Below are positions 1 to 18,935 of a DNA stretch of 64,000 nucleotides, piece by piece. A program made the translations under genes and the position numbers. The stretch's first letter is position 1. Every line of letters begins with the position of its first letter. This DNA comes from Brasenia schreberi. Lineage: Eukaryota > Streptophyta > Magnoliopsida > Nymphaeales > Cabombaceae. Location: positions 11,316,501 to 11,380,500 of the forward strand of contig JAYKKT010000061.1 of assembly GCA_036023115.1 (NCBI GenBank), given 5' to 3'. Below the pieces are notes generated by a model. That model searched no databases and was not told where the DNA came from. It was given only the letters and a program-made list of their open reading frames with translations.

Positions 1-96
1 TGGTCATGTCTAATGCCAATTATCTCAAACCATCTTAAACTCGACTCACTCTAATAATCCCGATTCATTATATTGTTTTTGTAAACTATACCTTAA

Positions 97-240
97 TTAG
101 TTATTTAGATAAATTCTTTTTCTTTCCAATAAAAGTGAGTATGCCAAAGCCATATTCGTGTCTTGGGCATCGAACTCATGACCTTCAACTTGTGAGTCGA
201 TTCCCCAGCGATGTGAGCTATTGCTCATTGTGCTATTTAG
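97..240 (-). repeat. tRNA-derived SINE-like repeat, family B
   Basis: Read on the minus strand, this stretch has a Pol III box A-like segment (AATAGCTCACATCGCTGG) followed by a box B-like segment (ATGAGTTCGATGCC). Related copies, all with 'CCTTCAACTTGTG' or a close variant on the plus strand, occur near 17113, 19139, 37060 and 42786. The copies have diverged and have no clear ends, so they are probably old. Family identity is inferred from the shared motif order, not from a database. Confidence 0.5.
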
Positions 241-444
241 ATCAAATCTAGTGTTGAAAATTGTCACTCGCATCCAAAAACAACCTGATTGTGCTGGGTG
301 GTTTAGGTCTGATCTTAATCCAAAACCCATTGACATCCTTAGACATTGGTGTAAAGCAAGTCATCTCATAACCTATTTGTAACACAACCCAATGGATCAA
401 ATTACAAGATTACGAGCTTGCTTAAAGGAAATTAATGGTGGAAT

Positions 445-562
445 TTTTTTTATATACAAGAGGAGCACACAGCCTAACACATGCTCCATGAACCCTCTGG
501 GAATCGAACTCCCCCCCCAACAACACAGTTGTCAATACGCTAACGCTCTGGTGCAATTAATG
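445..562 (-). repeat. tRNA-derived SINE-like repeat, family A
   Basis: On the minus strand a box A-like GCGTTAGCGTATTGAC is followed by a box B-like GGGAGTTCGATTCCC (with a long C run on the plus strand). A tail then resembles the 'TAGGCTNNGGCCTCNTGTTGTAAC' ending seen in other family A copies at 26766, 29466, 42404, 62650 and 62935. There is no coding potential. It is a degenerate copy, and the boundaries are approximate. Confidence 0.5.
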
Positions 563-632
563 GTGGATTTTGATGTTGCATCGCTGGTATAAGGAGGGAG
601 AGAGAGAGAACTGCTTTTCTGCAACTAATTCT

Positions 633-688
633 GTACGTGATTATTTTAATCGGTAATAATGTACGTGATTATTTTAATCGGTAATAAT
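633..688 (+). repeat. Perfect 2 x 28-bp tandem repeat upstream of the hnRNP-like gene
   Basis: Two identical 28-base units begin at 633 and 661, each starting GTACGTGATTA and ending GGTAATAAT. Each unit contains an ACGTG core, the usual core of plant bZIP/bHLH sites. The block lies a few hundred bases upstream of the likely transcription start of the RRM gene. Any regulatory role is inference. Confidence 0.85.
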
Positions 689-689
689 G

Positions 690-2118
690 GTTTGTTAAGA
701 CTGGAGGAGCCTTTTGCTCTATTTTGAAAATGCCTAACGTCGCCAGCCCCTCCCTTTCCTCCCTTATTCTTTTCCTCTCTCTCTAAATTACGCACACAAC
801 AACGACAATGAGAAGGATGCCCAGCTCATCCTTCCACCCAACCATCCATCCATCCATCCATCCTCTCCTTCTCTTTCTATCTCTCCCTTCTTCTCTCTCT
901 CCCCGTCTCCCTCTCTTGATCCGTAAACCTTTGTTTGTCAAATTCGCAGTCTCTCTTTCTCTCTCTTGTTGACACCGCTATATTTTCCTCAATTCCCATT
1001 TTTTATATCAAAATCGGTGAGAAAAAGAAAGGTGGGCGTTGTGGGAGGATGAGCGCACCCACTATTTCATTTTTGCTCAAACTAGATCTAGTTGATCCTT
1101 GGATGCATCTGGGCGTCTTCTGATCTCCTCGACAGGCAAGTTTTCAATTGCAATTCTCATTGAATTCGATGCAATTCTGGTTTTTTAGGGAGAATTTGAT
1201 GTTATGGACTGTCTTGGAATCATTTCTGATATAAATTTCGATGCAAAACTAAATCATTAATTTTGGGTATTTGATTTCTGATCTGAAGGTGGGGAGGAGG
1301 CCTGGTTTATGCGAGCATCCGAGATTCTTTGATTGAACTGGAAGGAAAACAATCAGGTCTTGAGCCCTTCAAGGTCCTAGTTGGTTTTCTACTTCCGAGG
1401 TGAGATTATGCGCATTGTTTTTTCTGCATTTTGATTTGTTGAATTTTAGTCTCGTATGGAGTTTTTTCATATAATTGAGTTGTTCAAATTTGCCAAGTGG
1501 TTATATTTGATTAGCTGATGGTTTTCTGAGCATAATTTGAGGAAACGTCAGCCTTTTTGTTCTTAAGAAACCAATTGGATTAATTTGATGAAGAATTTCT
1601 TATTTTAAGTGACGGCTTCTAGCAGCTTCGCATCAGGTCTTGAGCCCTTCAAGGTCCTAGTTGGTTTTCTACTGCCGAGGTGAGATTATGCGCATTGTTT
1701 TTTCTGCATTTTGATTTGTTGAATTTTAGTCTCGTATGGAGCTTTTTCATATAATTGAGTTGTTCAAATTTGCCAAGTTGGTTATATTTGATTAGCTGAT
1801 GGTTTTCTGAGAATAATTTGAGGAAACGTCACCCTTTTTGTTCTTAAGAAACCAATTGGATTAATTTGATGAAGAATTTCTTATTTCAAGTGACGGCTTC
1901 TAGCAGCTTCGCATGATTCTTAATGTATTGGATTAAGTTCCTCTTTTACATGTACATTGTGGGGATTGTTATTCATTGATCACCATGATTGCTCACATCT
2001 TGTGATTTGAATTGCATTGTCGTTTGTTCTTTTGTTGCGTCATCCTTTTGCACTGTCCAGATGGATAAATTTCGCCTCTTCGCTTATATATGCAATATGA
2101 TGTTGAAGAATGCAGATC
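690..2118 (+). promoter_or_regulatory. Promoter and spliced 5' leader of the RRM gene
   Basis: This is a pyrimidine-rich stretch (CTCTCT tracts and a (CCAT)n run at 840-865) typical of a plant promoter and 5' UTR. It is followed by likely leader exons. Candidate donors are CAG|GCAAGT at 1135/1136 (a GC donor), CCGAG|GTGAGA at 1399/1400 and the same at 1679/1680. The acceptor before the coding exon is CTGTCCAG at 2053-2060. A leader exon from 2061 to 2118 then runs into the start codon. The exon map is inferred from splice consensus only; there are no transcript data. Confidence 0.5.
1352..1914 (+). repeat. 280-bp tandem duplication inside the 5' leader
   Basis: Positions 1352-1631 are repeated at 1632-1914 with an offset of 280, or 281 after a one-base indel. 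By eye there are about six differences, so the copies are roughly 98% identical. Each copy begins ATCAGGTCTTGAGCCC and carries its own exon end and splice donor (CCGAG|GTGAGATTATG). The duplication therefore offers the gene two near-identical 5' UTR donor sites. Confidence 0.95.
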
Positions 2119-2180
2119 ATGGAATCAGATCTAGGAAAATTGTTCATCGGTGGAATATCATGGGAGACGACAGAAGATAG
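2061..2180 (+). other. Upstream ORF overlapping the RRM gene start (39 codons)
   Basis: The first ATG after the likely acceptor at 2060 is at 2061. It opens a 39-codon frame (starts MDKFRLFAY, ends GDDRR) that stops at 2180. It is out of frame with the main ORF (58 nt upstream of ATG 2119) and overlaps it by about 60 nt. If the exon starts at 2061 as predicted, ribosomes would meet this ATG first, which could lower translation of the RRM protein. Two further ATGs at 2097 and 2100 lie in the same uORF frame or nearby. Function is inferred. Confidence 0.45.
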
Positions 2181-4056
2181 CCTTAGGGAATACTTCAAGA
2201 CGTTTGGTGAAGTAGTAGAGGCCGTCATCATGAAAGATCGGACTACTGGGCGGGCTCGTGGATTTGGTTTCGTTGTGTTTGCAGACCCTGTAGTTGCAGA
2301 CCGAATTATTTTGGAAAAGCATATGATAGATGGTCGGACGGTATGTTGCCTGAACATAGTACCTCTGTGCTTGTTCCGTCATGTTCATGGAAGTTATACA
2401 TTTAGCTTCCTTCATTGATCTAACAATAGATTCGAACTGTCTAATAGTTGGTTTTCTCTTCTTGTTTTGTAATGCATCTGATAAAATTTTTGACATGACC
2501 CATTAATCTGTTAAAGTTCATTAGGATCTAACTAGAAAAGTAAATAATTCTCTCAGGTTGAAGCGAAGAAGGCTGTTCCTAGGGATGACCAACATGTCTT
2601 AAACCGAAACATTAGTAATTTTCATGGTTCAGGAAGTCCAGCAAGGACCAAGAAGATTTTTGTTGGTGGTTTAGCTTCTACGGTTACAGAAACTGATTTC
2701 AAGTTGTACTTTGATCAGTTTGGGACTATAACAGATGTTGTTGTAATGTATGACCACAATACACATAGGCCTAGAGGATTTGGATTCATTACCTATGATT
2801 CAGAGGATGCAGTGGACAGGGTCCTGTTTAAAACTTTCCATGAACTAAATGGTAAGATGGTGGAGGTGAAGAGAGCCGTTCCAAAGGAACTGTCTCCTAG
2901 TCCAAATAGACCCCCACTTGGTGGTCTTGGTTATAGTCTAAACAGGATCAGCAATTTGCTTAATGGCTATGCTCCGGGATACAATCCAATCCTGCTTGCT
3001 GCATATCAGATGAGGATGGACGGAAGGTTTAGTCCGCTACCTGTTTCTCGATCTGGATATTCTCCATTTACCTCACCAAGCTACGGGCTTGGTTCAAGTT
3101 TTGGGCCTCCCCTAAGCCCAAGCTCTGGTGGCAACAGTTATAGTGGTAGTTTAAACTATGCCAGAGGACTGAACTCTTATTACAATGAAAATTCAAGTAG
3201 ATACAGCAGCCTAGTTGGTTATAGTGGAAGTAACGGGGTAGCCGGATCTTTCCTGAACATGTCTGGACGGAATGTTTGGGGCAATGGTGGTTTTAGTGGT
3301 TCCACGCCTCTTGCTGGCTCTGCAGATTATGGCACTTCAGGCAGTGGAACTTTTGGAAATGTTGGTTTCACTTGGGGATTGTCTCCTTCTGGTCCTATTC
3401 AGGGTGGAGGAAGCAGTGCTTCTGCTTATGCCAGTAGGGTGCTCGGTTATGGGAATTCTGACGACGGTTATGGGTTGGGAGGGAGTGATAATGGTGGTCG
3501 AAGTAGCAGAACTGGCGTCTCTGAAGCATCTTATACCGCAAGCAATGGTGGCCATGATGGATCATACTCAGATCTTTATGGTACCAGCTCTGTATATGGG
3601 GACCCAACTTGGAGATCCATCCCGGAATCTGATGGGTCAAGTTCTTTTAGATATGGCCTTGGAATTTCTGCTACTGATGCTACAACAAAAGCTTCTGGGA
3701 CTTACATGGGAGGATATAATGTTACTAGTAGACAATCCAACAGAGGTAATTTACTCAGTAGAGTTGTTTTCTCGCTTCCTATTTTGTAAGCCAAGTGGAT
3801 GTTGCAAAGCTATTCTCAATTTTTACGTGGCTATTTGTAACAAAAATTATGCTCCATGATAGAGTAAGTCTTCTTCTTGATATCAGGAGCGGTATCCTTT
3901 GATGAATTTGATGACCACCTTGAGAAATCCTGTCCCCATCTTTCAGATGAAATATGAAAGATATTACTTTTTTCAATCAACACCAGATTCTGTTTGCATT
4001 CTTATGTAAAATATCTTTTGCTCTTCTTGTCCTTGTTTCCAGGAGTTGCAGCATGA
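2119..4056 (+). CDS. hnRNP1/DAZAP1-like RNA-binding protein, two RRMs
   Basis: Coding exons are 2119-2340, 2557-3745 and probably 4043-4056, giving about 474 aa. RRM1 starts at the N terminus (RNP2 LFIGGI at residues 8-13, RNP1 RGFGFVVF at 47-54) and crosses the first intron. RRM2 follows a short linker (RNP2 IFVGGL near 108-113, RNP1 RGFGFITY at 147-154). The remaining ~290 residues are Gly/Ser/Tyr/Asn-rich low complexity, the layout of plant hnRNP1-like (Musashi/DAZAP1-type) proteins that bind pre-mRNA or mRNA in nucleus and cytoplasm. I chose ATG 2119 because family members start MESDxGKLF; an in-frame ATG at 2110 would add three residues. The last acceptor is uncertain. TTTCCAG at 4036-4042 gives the short end ...RGVAA. 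TATCAG at 3881-3886 gives an alternative 23-residue end stopping at 3957. Reading through the intron stops at 3789. Confidence 0.93.
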
Positions 4057-5131
4057 TGAAGCTCTATTCGTTTTTGTCATAGCTCAGTAGGTGAAGATAA
4101 GGATTGGATCAGGTGGATGTCTGCTACATTTTTCTCAGTTCATAGATCTATTCTTGGTTATGCAGTTCTAACTTGGGTTCCTGTTCTGTTGAGTGCGATT
4201 TCAAGGAAGTGACAAATAATATCCATTAAAAGTTTGTGATTTTGTTTTAATTTTCTAGAACTTCAGATTTTTGCTTTGGATTTGATTGAGATGTAAAATC
4301 ATGCCGGGGATATATATTCAGAGGAGTCTTCCAATTTGTACTGTCCATCACTCATGCACAAGATAGGCAATTCTTTCTGATGTATTTTCTTGCCACGCTA
4401 TGCCAGTCCTATTGTATTTCATTTTCACTTTCATTACACCAGAATTCTGGTTGGTTTACTAGTTGAAACATTGTGAGATAGCGTTGGGATCCTTTAGGCA
4501 TATAAAACTTATTTCACGAGAACTTCAGGTCTGTAGTCTCATATGAACTCTTAATGATACTTGCTTTTATTGTTACGTTTCACCTGGGATCTTAACAAAT
4601 TCAACATGTGTTACATTATGTTCAATACCCAGATGTCTGACTTTTTCAACTGCATGCAAGTTGTAATTCAATCACGAGTCACAATTAACTTTGGAGGTAA
4701 GATCAGTAATTATGAAGCATGCATAAATAGTAGATTGACCTTGATTTCCCTTGACTAACAAGAGTGTGATTAAAATTCATTAGATCTTTGAAATCGTCTG
4801 TCGATGCAGAGGTTACACAAGTCCCTTTTTTTGTTCATATAGGTATTATGTGCAAAAGGCATCATCTAGAGCACGTGTCAAATTTTTGTTGAAAACCAAC
4901 TTAAAATTAGCTGTTTGAAGACTTTGTCAAAGAAATATTATGTCAAAAGTGTTGTATAGGAGCAACAACTTGAATTCGGATCCTTTTCAATGCATTAGCA
5001 ATTTAACACCAATGTTGAAGCCGTGAACTGTTTTCTGCGTATCTCTCTCATATGATGTTTGATATCAAATTTGTGATTTCAGGAAGAAATGCGAGAATAT
5101 CATTCGTGCATGATCATGTTCTCCGTTTAGG
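4057..5131. other. 3' UTR of the RRM gene and intergenic DNA
   Basis: This is AT-rich sequence with no open frame resembling a known protein. The first few hundred bases are likely the 3' UTR of the upstream gene. I see no repeat or RNA gene here. Confidence 0.6.
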
Positions 5132-5295
5132 TCCAGAGATGAATTTATAAATTTGAAGTTAACTTTATGCATACTATCCGCATGAATTGCTGCAGCATTC
5201 CACTGTACCTCTCTCTCTCTCTATATATATATATATAGAGAGAGAGAGGGAGTAATTGGATCCTTCTCACTCATGTTATCCAGAGATGAATTTAT
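5132..5295. repeat. Compound CT/TA/GA palindrome bracketed by a 17-bp direct repeat
   Basis: The 17-mer TCCAGAGATGAATTTAT occurs at 5132-5148 and again at 5279-5295. Between the two copies is 130 bp ending in (CT)n(TA)n(GA)n, which is a near-perfect inverted repeat at 5210-5248, followed by AGTAATTGGATCC. The layout looks like an insertion with a target-site duplication, although replication slippage could also give it. The GGATCC-bearing flank recurs at 53519 and 60807. Confidence 0.75.
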
Positions 5296-6240
5296 CACCG
5301 TGCACGTCCAGCTTGCCCAGACTTGCATGTTGTGCACCCTGATGCAGGCCCATGGATTCTGGCCGAAAGTTCCCCTTTTGCATCATGCATGGCGCGGGCC
5401 TGTGTGGCCCATTTTTTGTGTTTTGACCTATGCAGGCCATCGAGACAAACAACACGTTGGGGTTTCCAAGGGTTCTCATGTACAATTTCTCCTTTCATGG
5501 CTTCCTTCAATTACTTTTTAGGTTCCAATGACATCATTCATAGTTCACATTCTCCAAATTTTCCCATTTTCCTTGTTTTCCATTGCAATTTTTTGCAAGT
5601 CACTGCCTACATGATTTCATAGATGCAGATCAAACTTTTCCAACAGAAGTGGTTTGAAGGGGAACATTGATCAGGCCATAGGAGGTAAACTGAAAGGTTT
5701 TTGAAGGGTGTGATAACGTTCAGAGTTATTGGATTTACAGTGGGTACGCCTCTTATAAAATTCTTTGCACATGAACTCTTTTGATCAAACGTTAAGCCAG
5801 TTTATAGCTCCGGAAGGAGAGAGAGAGAGATATCTTCGGCTTCCTCGAATCTCTCCTCTCTTTCCTTGCTCTCCTTCTCTCTCATATGTGCGAGAAAAGA
5901 GAGTGAAGTTGAAGCATTTTCGCCTATGAAAAATTATTTTGGGTTTATCGAGGGTTCCGAGTAAGTTGTTCGTGTACAAAAAACGGCCGTTGTTATAAAA
6001 TGTTAATAAGAAACATGAAAATCACGCTCGTAATAAAGGAGGATGTATTTTTTATTGAAAGATCCCCATCTTTCTTTGATTATTGCTGGGTGTTTTTTCT
6101 ATCTTCTTATTCTTGGGCGAAGTTTTCATGTCAGTCAACAAGAAGATCGATTTCGTGAACGGTTCGGGTCCGTTCAACTCGCCGGACTGGGTGAAAACCA
6201 AACAGGTCTACCTGCAGGTAAGGCAGGCCGCGTGGATAAA
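5296..6240. other. Intergenic DNA, partly GC-rich, no recognised gene
   Basis: Between 5290 and 5480 the base composition is clearly GC-richer than its surroundings and short frames are open on both strands, but none resembles a family I know. A GA run lies at 5818-5830. The rest is AT-rich. Confidence 0.5.
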
Positions 6241-6520
6241 TGCGGGTCGGGTAGGGTCGGCGCCGGGTTCACCCGGAACCTGCCTCGGATATAAGGTATT
6301 CAGGTTAGGGTTTTCTTTCTCAGCTGCCGCCTCTCTCTCTCTCTCTCTCTCTCTCTCGGTCACCGTCTTTTTGAAGTTCCTGGTCTATTTGTTTCTGTCA
6401 TCATCCTCGGGGTTATCACTCTCGATCATCCTCCGGGCAAGTTGCCAGCATTCCTTTTCTTCCATGCGGTTTCAGCTGAACCCTTCTAGATTTCAGGTGT
6501 GGCGATGAGCTCTTTTTTCA
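6241..6520 (+). promoter_or_regulatory. Orphan promoter/5' UTR-like block with telo-box
   Basis: A possible TATA-like GGATATAAGG near 6288 is followed by TTCAGGTTAGGGTTTTC. The TTAGGGTTT telo-box is common in leaders of plant ribosomal-protein and translation genes. A (CT)n leader tract follows at 6330-6360, then a C/T-rich stretch to an ATG at 6505. No coding exon of a known protein follows. It may be a detached or decayed gene start, or a non-coding transcript promoter. Confidence 0.3.
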
Positions 6521-7910
6521 GTGAGATTGACACAACCATCCCTTGTTAACACTTGCCCCAATTTGGAGGCATTGAACATCTGAAAATGCAGCGAATAAGA
6601 TTACTGGGTTTATGTTCTTTACTATTTGTATGATGTCCGTCGTTTTTAATTTGATGTTATTGTTTGCTGATTCTTATTCCTTTATGTTTCTTTGAAGTTA
6701 CTTTCTTCTAATGGGATTCCTCCTTTTGCATGTTTTCTGTAACCCAGATAACCCTAGAAAGTCTTAGCTTCTAAAAGAAGCTTCTCTTTTGTGTAAAATA
6801 AAAGTCTCGCTTTGTTAATTTCCATTAGGGGGTTTAGTGGAGGCTTAGTTTGGTTGAACTGCTTTTCCTTTTTGTGTTTCTCTCTCTCTGCTCTCTCTGT
6901 TCGGCGAAGATAAATGGGGGACTGGTTCTTGATTCCTTTGCTAGTTTCTTGGTTGGAACAGAGGACAACAAATCGTCGAGATATCGTTTCGGCCGCTCTT
7001 GATCTCTCTGGTTGGCGTTCCGATTGTTGCTCGACCACACTTCCTCTCTCTCTCTCTCTCTCTCGATATATATATATGCCGACTTTTGGGTTTCCTTTTA
7101 AAGTAATATCTGTTTGAGCATATGATGATGGTAAATCGATTCTTCACTTTGAACCGATTGGAGTCTCATTAAGATGTCTCCATGAAGAACAAAATGCATT
7201 CCTGATGCTCCCCATATTTGATTTTCTTTGAGATTTCTCTTGCTCTTTTTCCTTTCTTTTTTCCTGTAGAAAATCACATTTATATAATTGTATTAATATA
7301 TGTTTCTCTGCGACCTATTGTTTCAGCTCTCTTTTACTGTAATCCTTCTTCGGCCAAAGGTTGTCAGGGTCTTAAATCATAAGTATTGGATAGTGAATCA
7401 GGATCTCATAAGATCGTCCTGGTTTATTACCAAAAAATCTCACGTTCACAGGAATGCTTCTCATGTTGTATGGTGGGAAAGTCTCCAACTCAAGACAGAA
7501 AGAAATCATACACGTAGTATCTCTTCACTAAATGAACGAGGGGGGTAGAATACACACATTATCCTACATTCGTTTCCTATTCCTCTTTCTCTCTCTTTCT
7601 CACACACACACACACGCACAGAGGGACATCTAAAGTGAAGAAGCAAGCACGTACATGACAGCATCAAGAATGGATTCTCACAACATAGATTCTTATTGTC
7701 AATGTCGGGGGGGTTGGATTGTGCCATGATCATTTATCTACTTCCATCTTAAGCTAGGAACGATGCTGCTTATAATACTGGTTATAATAACGCCAAAAAG
7801 ATCCGATACAGGAGGAAACATAAGACTTGGAAAAAAGAGCACAAGAGGAGTTCAGTTCAGCGATAATCTGAACAAACAGTACAACATATTCACGTCTTAT
7901 TCGATCAAGC
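6521..7910. other. Intergenic DNA with short microsatellites
   Basis: This is AT-rich, with CT/TA repeats at 7040-7075 and a CT/CA block at 7575-7620. Short open frames on both strands show no recognisable domain. Confidence 0.5.
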
Positions 7911-8230
7911 CTACCATCTAAGTGCCTTCATTTGCATCGTTCCTGGTGACAGTTTAGTTATTAGAATGGCCACTCTATTCCCTCCCCTAAAACTAAAAGA
8001 GATTCTCCAGCCTCGTGAAGCTTGAACTCTTGCAATCAAACCAAACCAATCATGTTGGGTAGCTCTGAATTTGGGGATGTGCCTTACAACCATCTTCGAG
8101 TTATTGTCACACCACATGAGCTTCGCATCCAAGGTAAGCGCTGCGAAAATACCGAATCGGTTGTAGAAAGTCTCAACTTTCCAGCTCCTGTCTCTTATGA
8201 ATCTTGTTGTGGATCTGCATATAATTGAAC
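7911..8230 (-). pseudogene. Possible RNase H-like (LINE-type) fragment
   Basis: A minus-strand frame contains '...RGWRISFSFRGGNRVA...'. This resembles the end of plant RNase H-fold (RVT_3-type) domains, which typically carry a Trp, a few hydrophobic residues, then RExNxxAD. The catalytic Asp after Asn-x-x-Ala is absent, and the upstream part is too diverged to place. I treat it as a weak, probably dead fragment of an unrelated retroelement. Confidence 0.25.
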
Positions 8231-9009
8231 CTCAAACAAATTCATTCTCCTCCCTGTGAGCGGTATGTATGCCTTTCTTTTAAAATCTTTCAGTCACACT
8301 TCAAAAAATTTGGCCATCCATTTTGACGATGGACCATCTTTAATTGGGCATTGTTATCATGAAAGGCGATGACCAGACCCAAAAAAAATCAGCTCCCTGT
8401 TTTGAAAATGGGCAGCTGAGATTCTAAAACACATTTTAAAATATGATTCCATTTTATACTGAACTTTTATGTTTGGTGATATGAATATCATCCAAGATTA
8501 ATCGATATATTGCATGGCTGAAATACTAAAAGATGAACACCTTGGGCATCATTGAAAGAACATGAGTTATCTATCCGGCTAGAGGCCCAGCTCCAAACCA
8601 GTAGGTTAGGAGATGGATGCCTGGGGTGTGTGCATCTGGTGGAGTTCTCCAGACCCAGGCTTCTTATCAATGGAGACAGAGAGGTCTATGCCATGAAAAA
8701 TAGTGATCTACAAATTGATATATCAGATGCACATAAAAGGTGCAGAAACAGCAGTTGTAATCACAAACTCATAAACTTCGTCTGAAGCATATAATGATCA
8801 CTGGCCCAAGGAAGGTACCAATTGGCATATTTATTACAACAGACATTTGGAGTTTCATAATTCAAAAGCTTATATTGTCTATATCTAGGGAAACAGCTAC
8901 CTTGTTCATACCTCTGCTGCTGGTTTACATAAATCCCGCAAATGATAGAAGTTGTCTGCTATATAAGATAGCAGGCACACCAATTTCAAGTTGAAAAAGA
9001 AAGAAGAAA
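8231..9009. other. Likely 3' UTR / downstream region of the phosphatase gene
   Basis: This lies just beyond the stop codon of the minus-strand phosphatase gene. There is no recognised coding sequence or RNA. Part of it is presumably that gene's 3' UTR, but the poly(A) site cannot be fixed from sequence alone. Confidence 0.45.
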
Positions 9010-17090
<8,081 letters not shown>

Positions 17091-17104
17091 ATATATTATA
17101 GATA

Positions 17105-17215
17105 TATTATGATACGACGGGAGGCCGAAGGGAATGCACGCCTCGAGTGTCGAACTGATGACCTTTAACTTGTGAGACAACGTCAATAGCCAGTGAGCTA
17201 TTGCTCTCTCTGCAA
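17105..17215 (-). repeat. SINE-like repeat, family B
   Basis: On the plus strand this reads GGGAGGCCGAAGG, then GTGTCGAACTGATGACC, CTTGTGAGA, and GCCAGTGAGCTATTGCTC. The reverse complement has box A-like AATAGCTCACTGGC and box B-like CATCAGTTCGACAC. It is the clearest family B copy in the window. Confidence 0.6.
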
Positions 17216-18470
17216 CAATGACTTGTCTGATTCTCAAAGAGACGTGTATGTTTTCAAAGCAAAGAAGAAAAAGATGAATGATGGAGAGTTTGAACCATGG
17301 AGGTATTCTTGTAATTGCCGTTCGCTGCCTGCCTTTCAGTTTAGAACCAAAGGAGTCAGAGATCGTAAGGTGATACGGATATTCCCATTTATTTAATGAA
17401 TAGTTTTCAGAAGTAGAAAGGAAGATTCATGGAATATGCTAAGGACGATGATGCACGATGGTTGGTGTTTCTAAACGTTAAAATAACTTTAGTGAACGAT
17501 GTGCCTAGCGTTTGAAAGGCGCCGCGTTCAAGTTTCTATTGGCTTGGTGGGGTTCTCTCTCTCTTGTGTTTGTAAGTCTGCAGCCAATAACTATATTTTT
17601 TAAAGTTCTTGGAATCTCTCTCTGTCTTGCTTTAACAACCGTCTCTTGACATTATTGTTATTGCCCTTATTCTTTTTGGCATTCACCGTCCACTGTCAAC
17701 AGTTTTTCACCTTTCTCTCTCCCTCTCCATGTCTTCACATTACTATTAACGCACTCGTGCTTTCCGGCAATCTCCGATCACTGCAGTCAGATTTTTTACC
17801 TGTCTCTCTCTATTATTGCTTGGCTTTTTTGTGTTGGGTTATTCAATGCGTGTTCGCTTTTCATTGTCACTATATTTACTTGTGAATAATATAGTATAGG
17901 TGCATCTACGTCTGTCCGCAACGTCGAATTGTTGGGAATGGAGGAGTGTGATTTCTCATCTTTACACGTATAATGCACCATTCACCAACTGGGTTTAGTG
18001 TTGAGGTTCTCGGAATCTGATGGTGCCTCCAATTTCAAATTACTTCATGCATGTCGTCATCGCGATAAGGCAAGAATAGTCTCTCTGAAATCTCAGGAAC
18101 AGTGAAAACTATAAAATACTGTCGGTGAAGATCTCTACAAAGCAGGCACGGCCCACAAGTTCTGCTGTGGGGCCCGCAGTTCCTGGTTTCCTTGAAAACA
18201 GGCAGCGGTAGATTTCCTGAACGATTGCAAGAGGGGGAGAGAGAGGTAAGTAAGCCGAGCCGACCAAACGGAGGTTATTTGTGGCTTCTTCTTATTTCAA
18301 GATCCTGTTGGTGTTCAGCTCACTAGCTCGTTTGAGCCAACCCAACCAGCAAACCTAGGCCGTCTTAATTCACAAGCCGCTTGTTAAACTCAAATGCAAC
18401 TTTTATAACTTCAATAGACTTTTAAAATTATTACTCAAAGTCAAAACAAACGTTAAAAAGTAAAATTTTA
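17216..18470. other. Intergenic DNA, nothing recognised
   Basis: This is mixed-composition sequence with CT-rich patches around 17555 and 17715. No frame resembles a known protein and no structured RNA was seen. Confidence 0.5.
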
Positions 18471-18474
18471 TAAT

Positions 18475-18935
18475 TTAATAGAATAAAAATAAAATATATG
18501 AAATATAAGTTTAATCATTTAGTTACTTCACGTGACATAAAAATTAAGATTAACATACATTAAATCTCTTATAAGAAAGTTCAAGCACCTAGGATCTTAG
18601 GATAGTCTTTTTAGAGCAATAAAAAATTAACAGAAATTTTGCATATAACATGTTGGTTAAAATAGAAAGCGCATTAAGGTATTCTATGTAACAATATGAT
18701 ATCATTAAAGTTTTAAATATTACACTTAATATACATAAAGATGTTCAAATGAAGTTTAATTAAGAATGTATAAGAAACTAGATATGAAAATGTTAAAAAA
18801 GAGAGGTTACACAAGTATTGAAAAGAAATAATAAAAATAATCTTGCTTATGTTGAGTTAATTACTGGTATGACACATGATACACTATTAAAAGAGACAAA
18901 TGAGATGAGCTACTAAAACATTAATTTAGATACTT
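18475..18935 (+). mobile_element. Very decayed RTE-clade LINE remnant (3' half)
   Basis: By eye, 'atatatgaaatataagtttaatcatttagttacttcacgtgacataaaaattaag' and 'agcacctaggat' at 18493-18595 match the RT C-terminal part of the 44.4-47.5 kb copy in order. 'gacacatgatacactattaaaagagac' near 18870 matches its end. Internal deletions and many substitutions leave no frame. Confidence 0.65.

Noticed and set aside
6083..6508. 141-codon plus-strand frame
   Set aside because: It spans a promoter-like block and a CT repeat, and the protein matches nothing I recognise.
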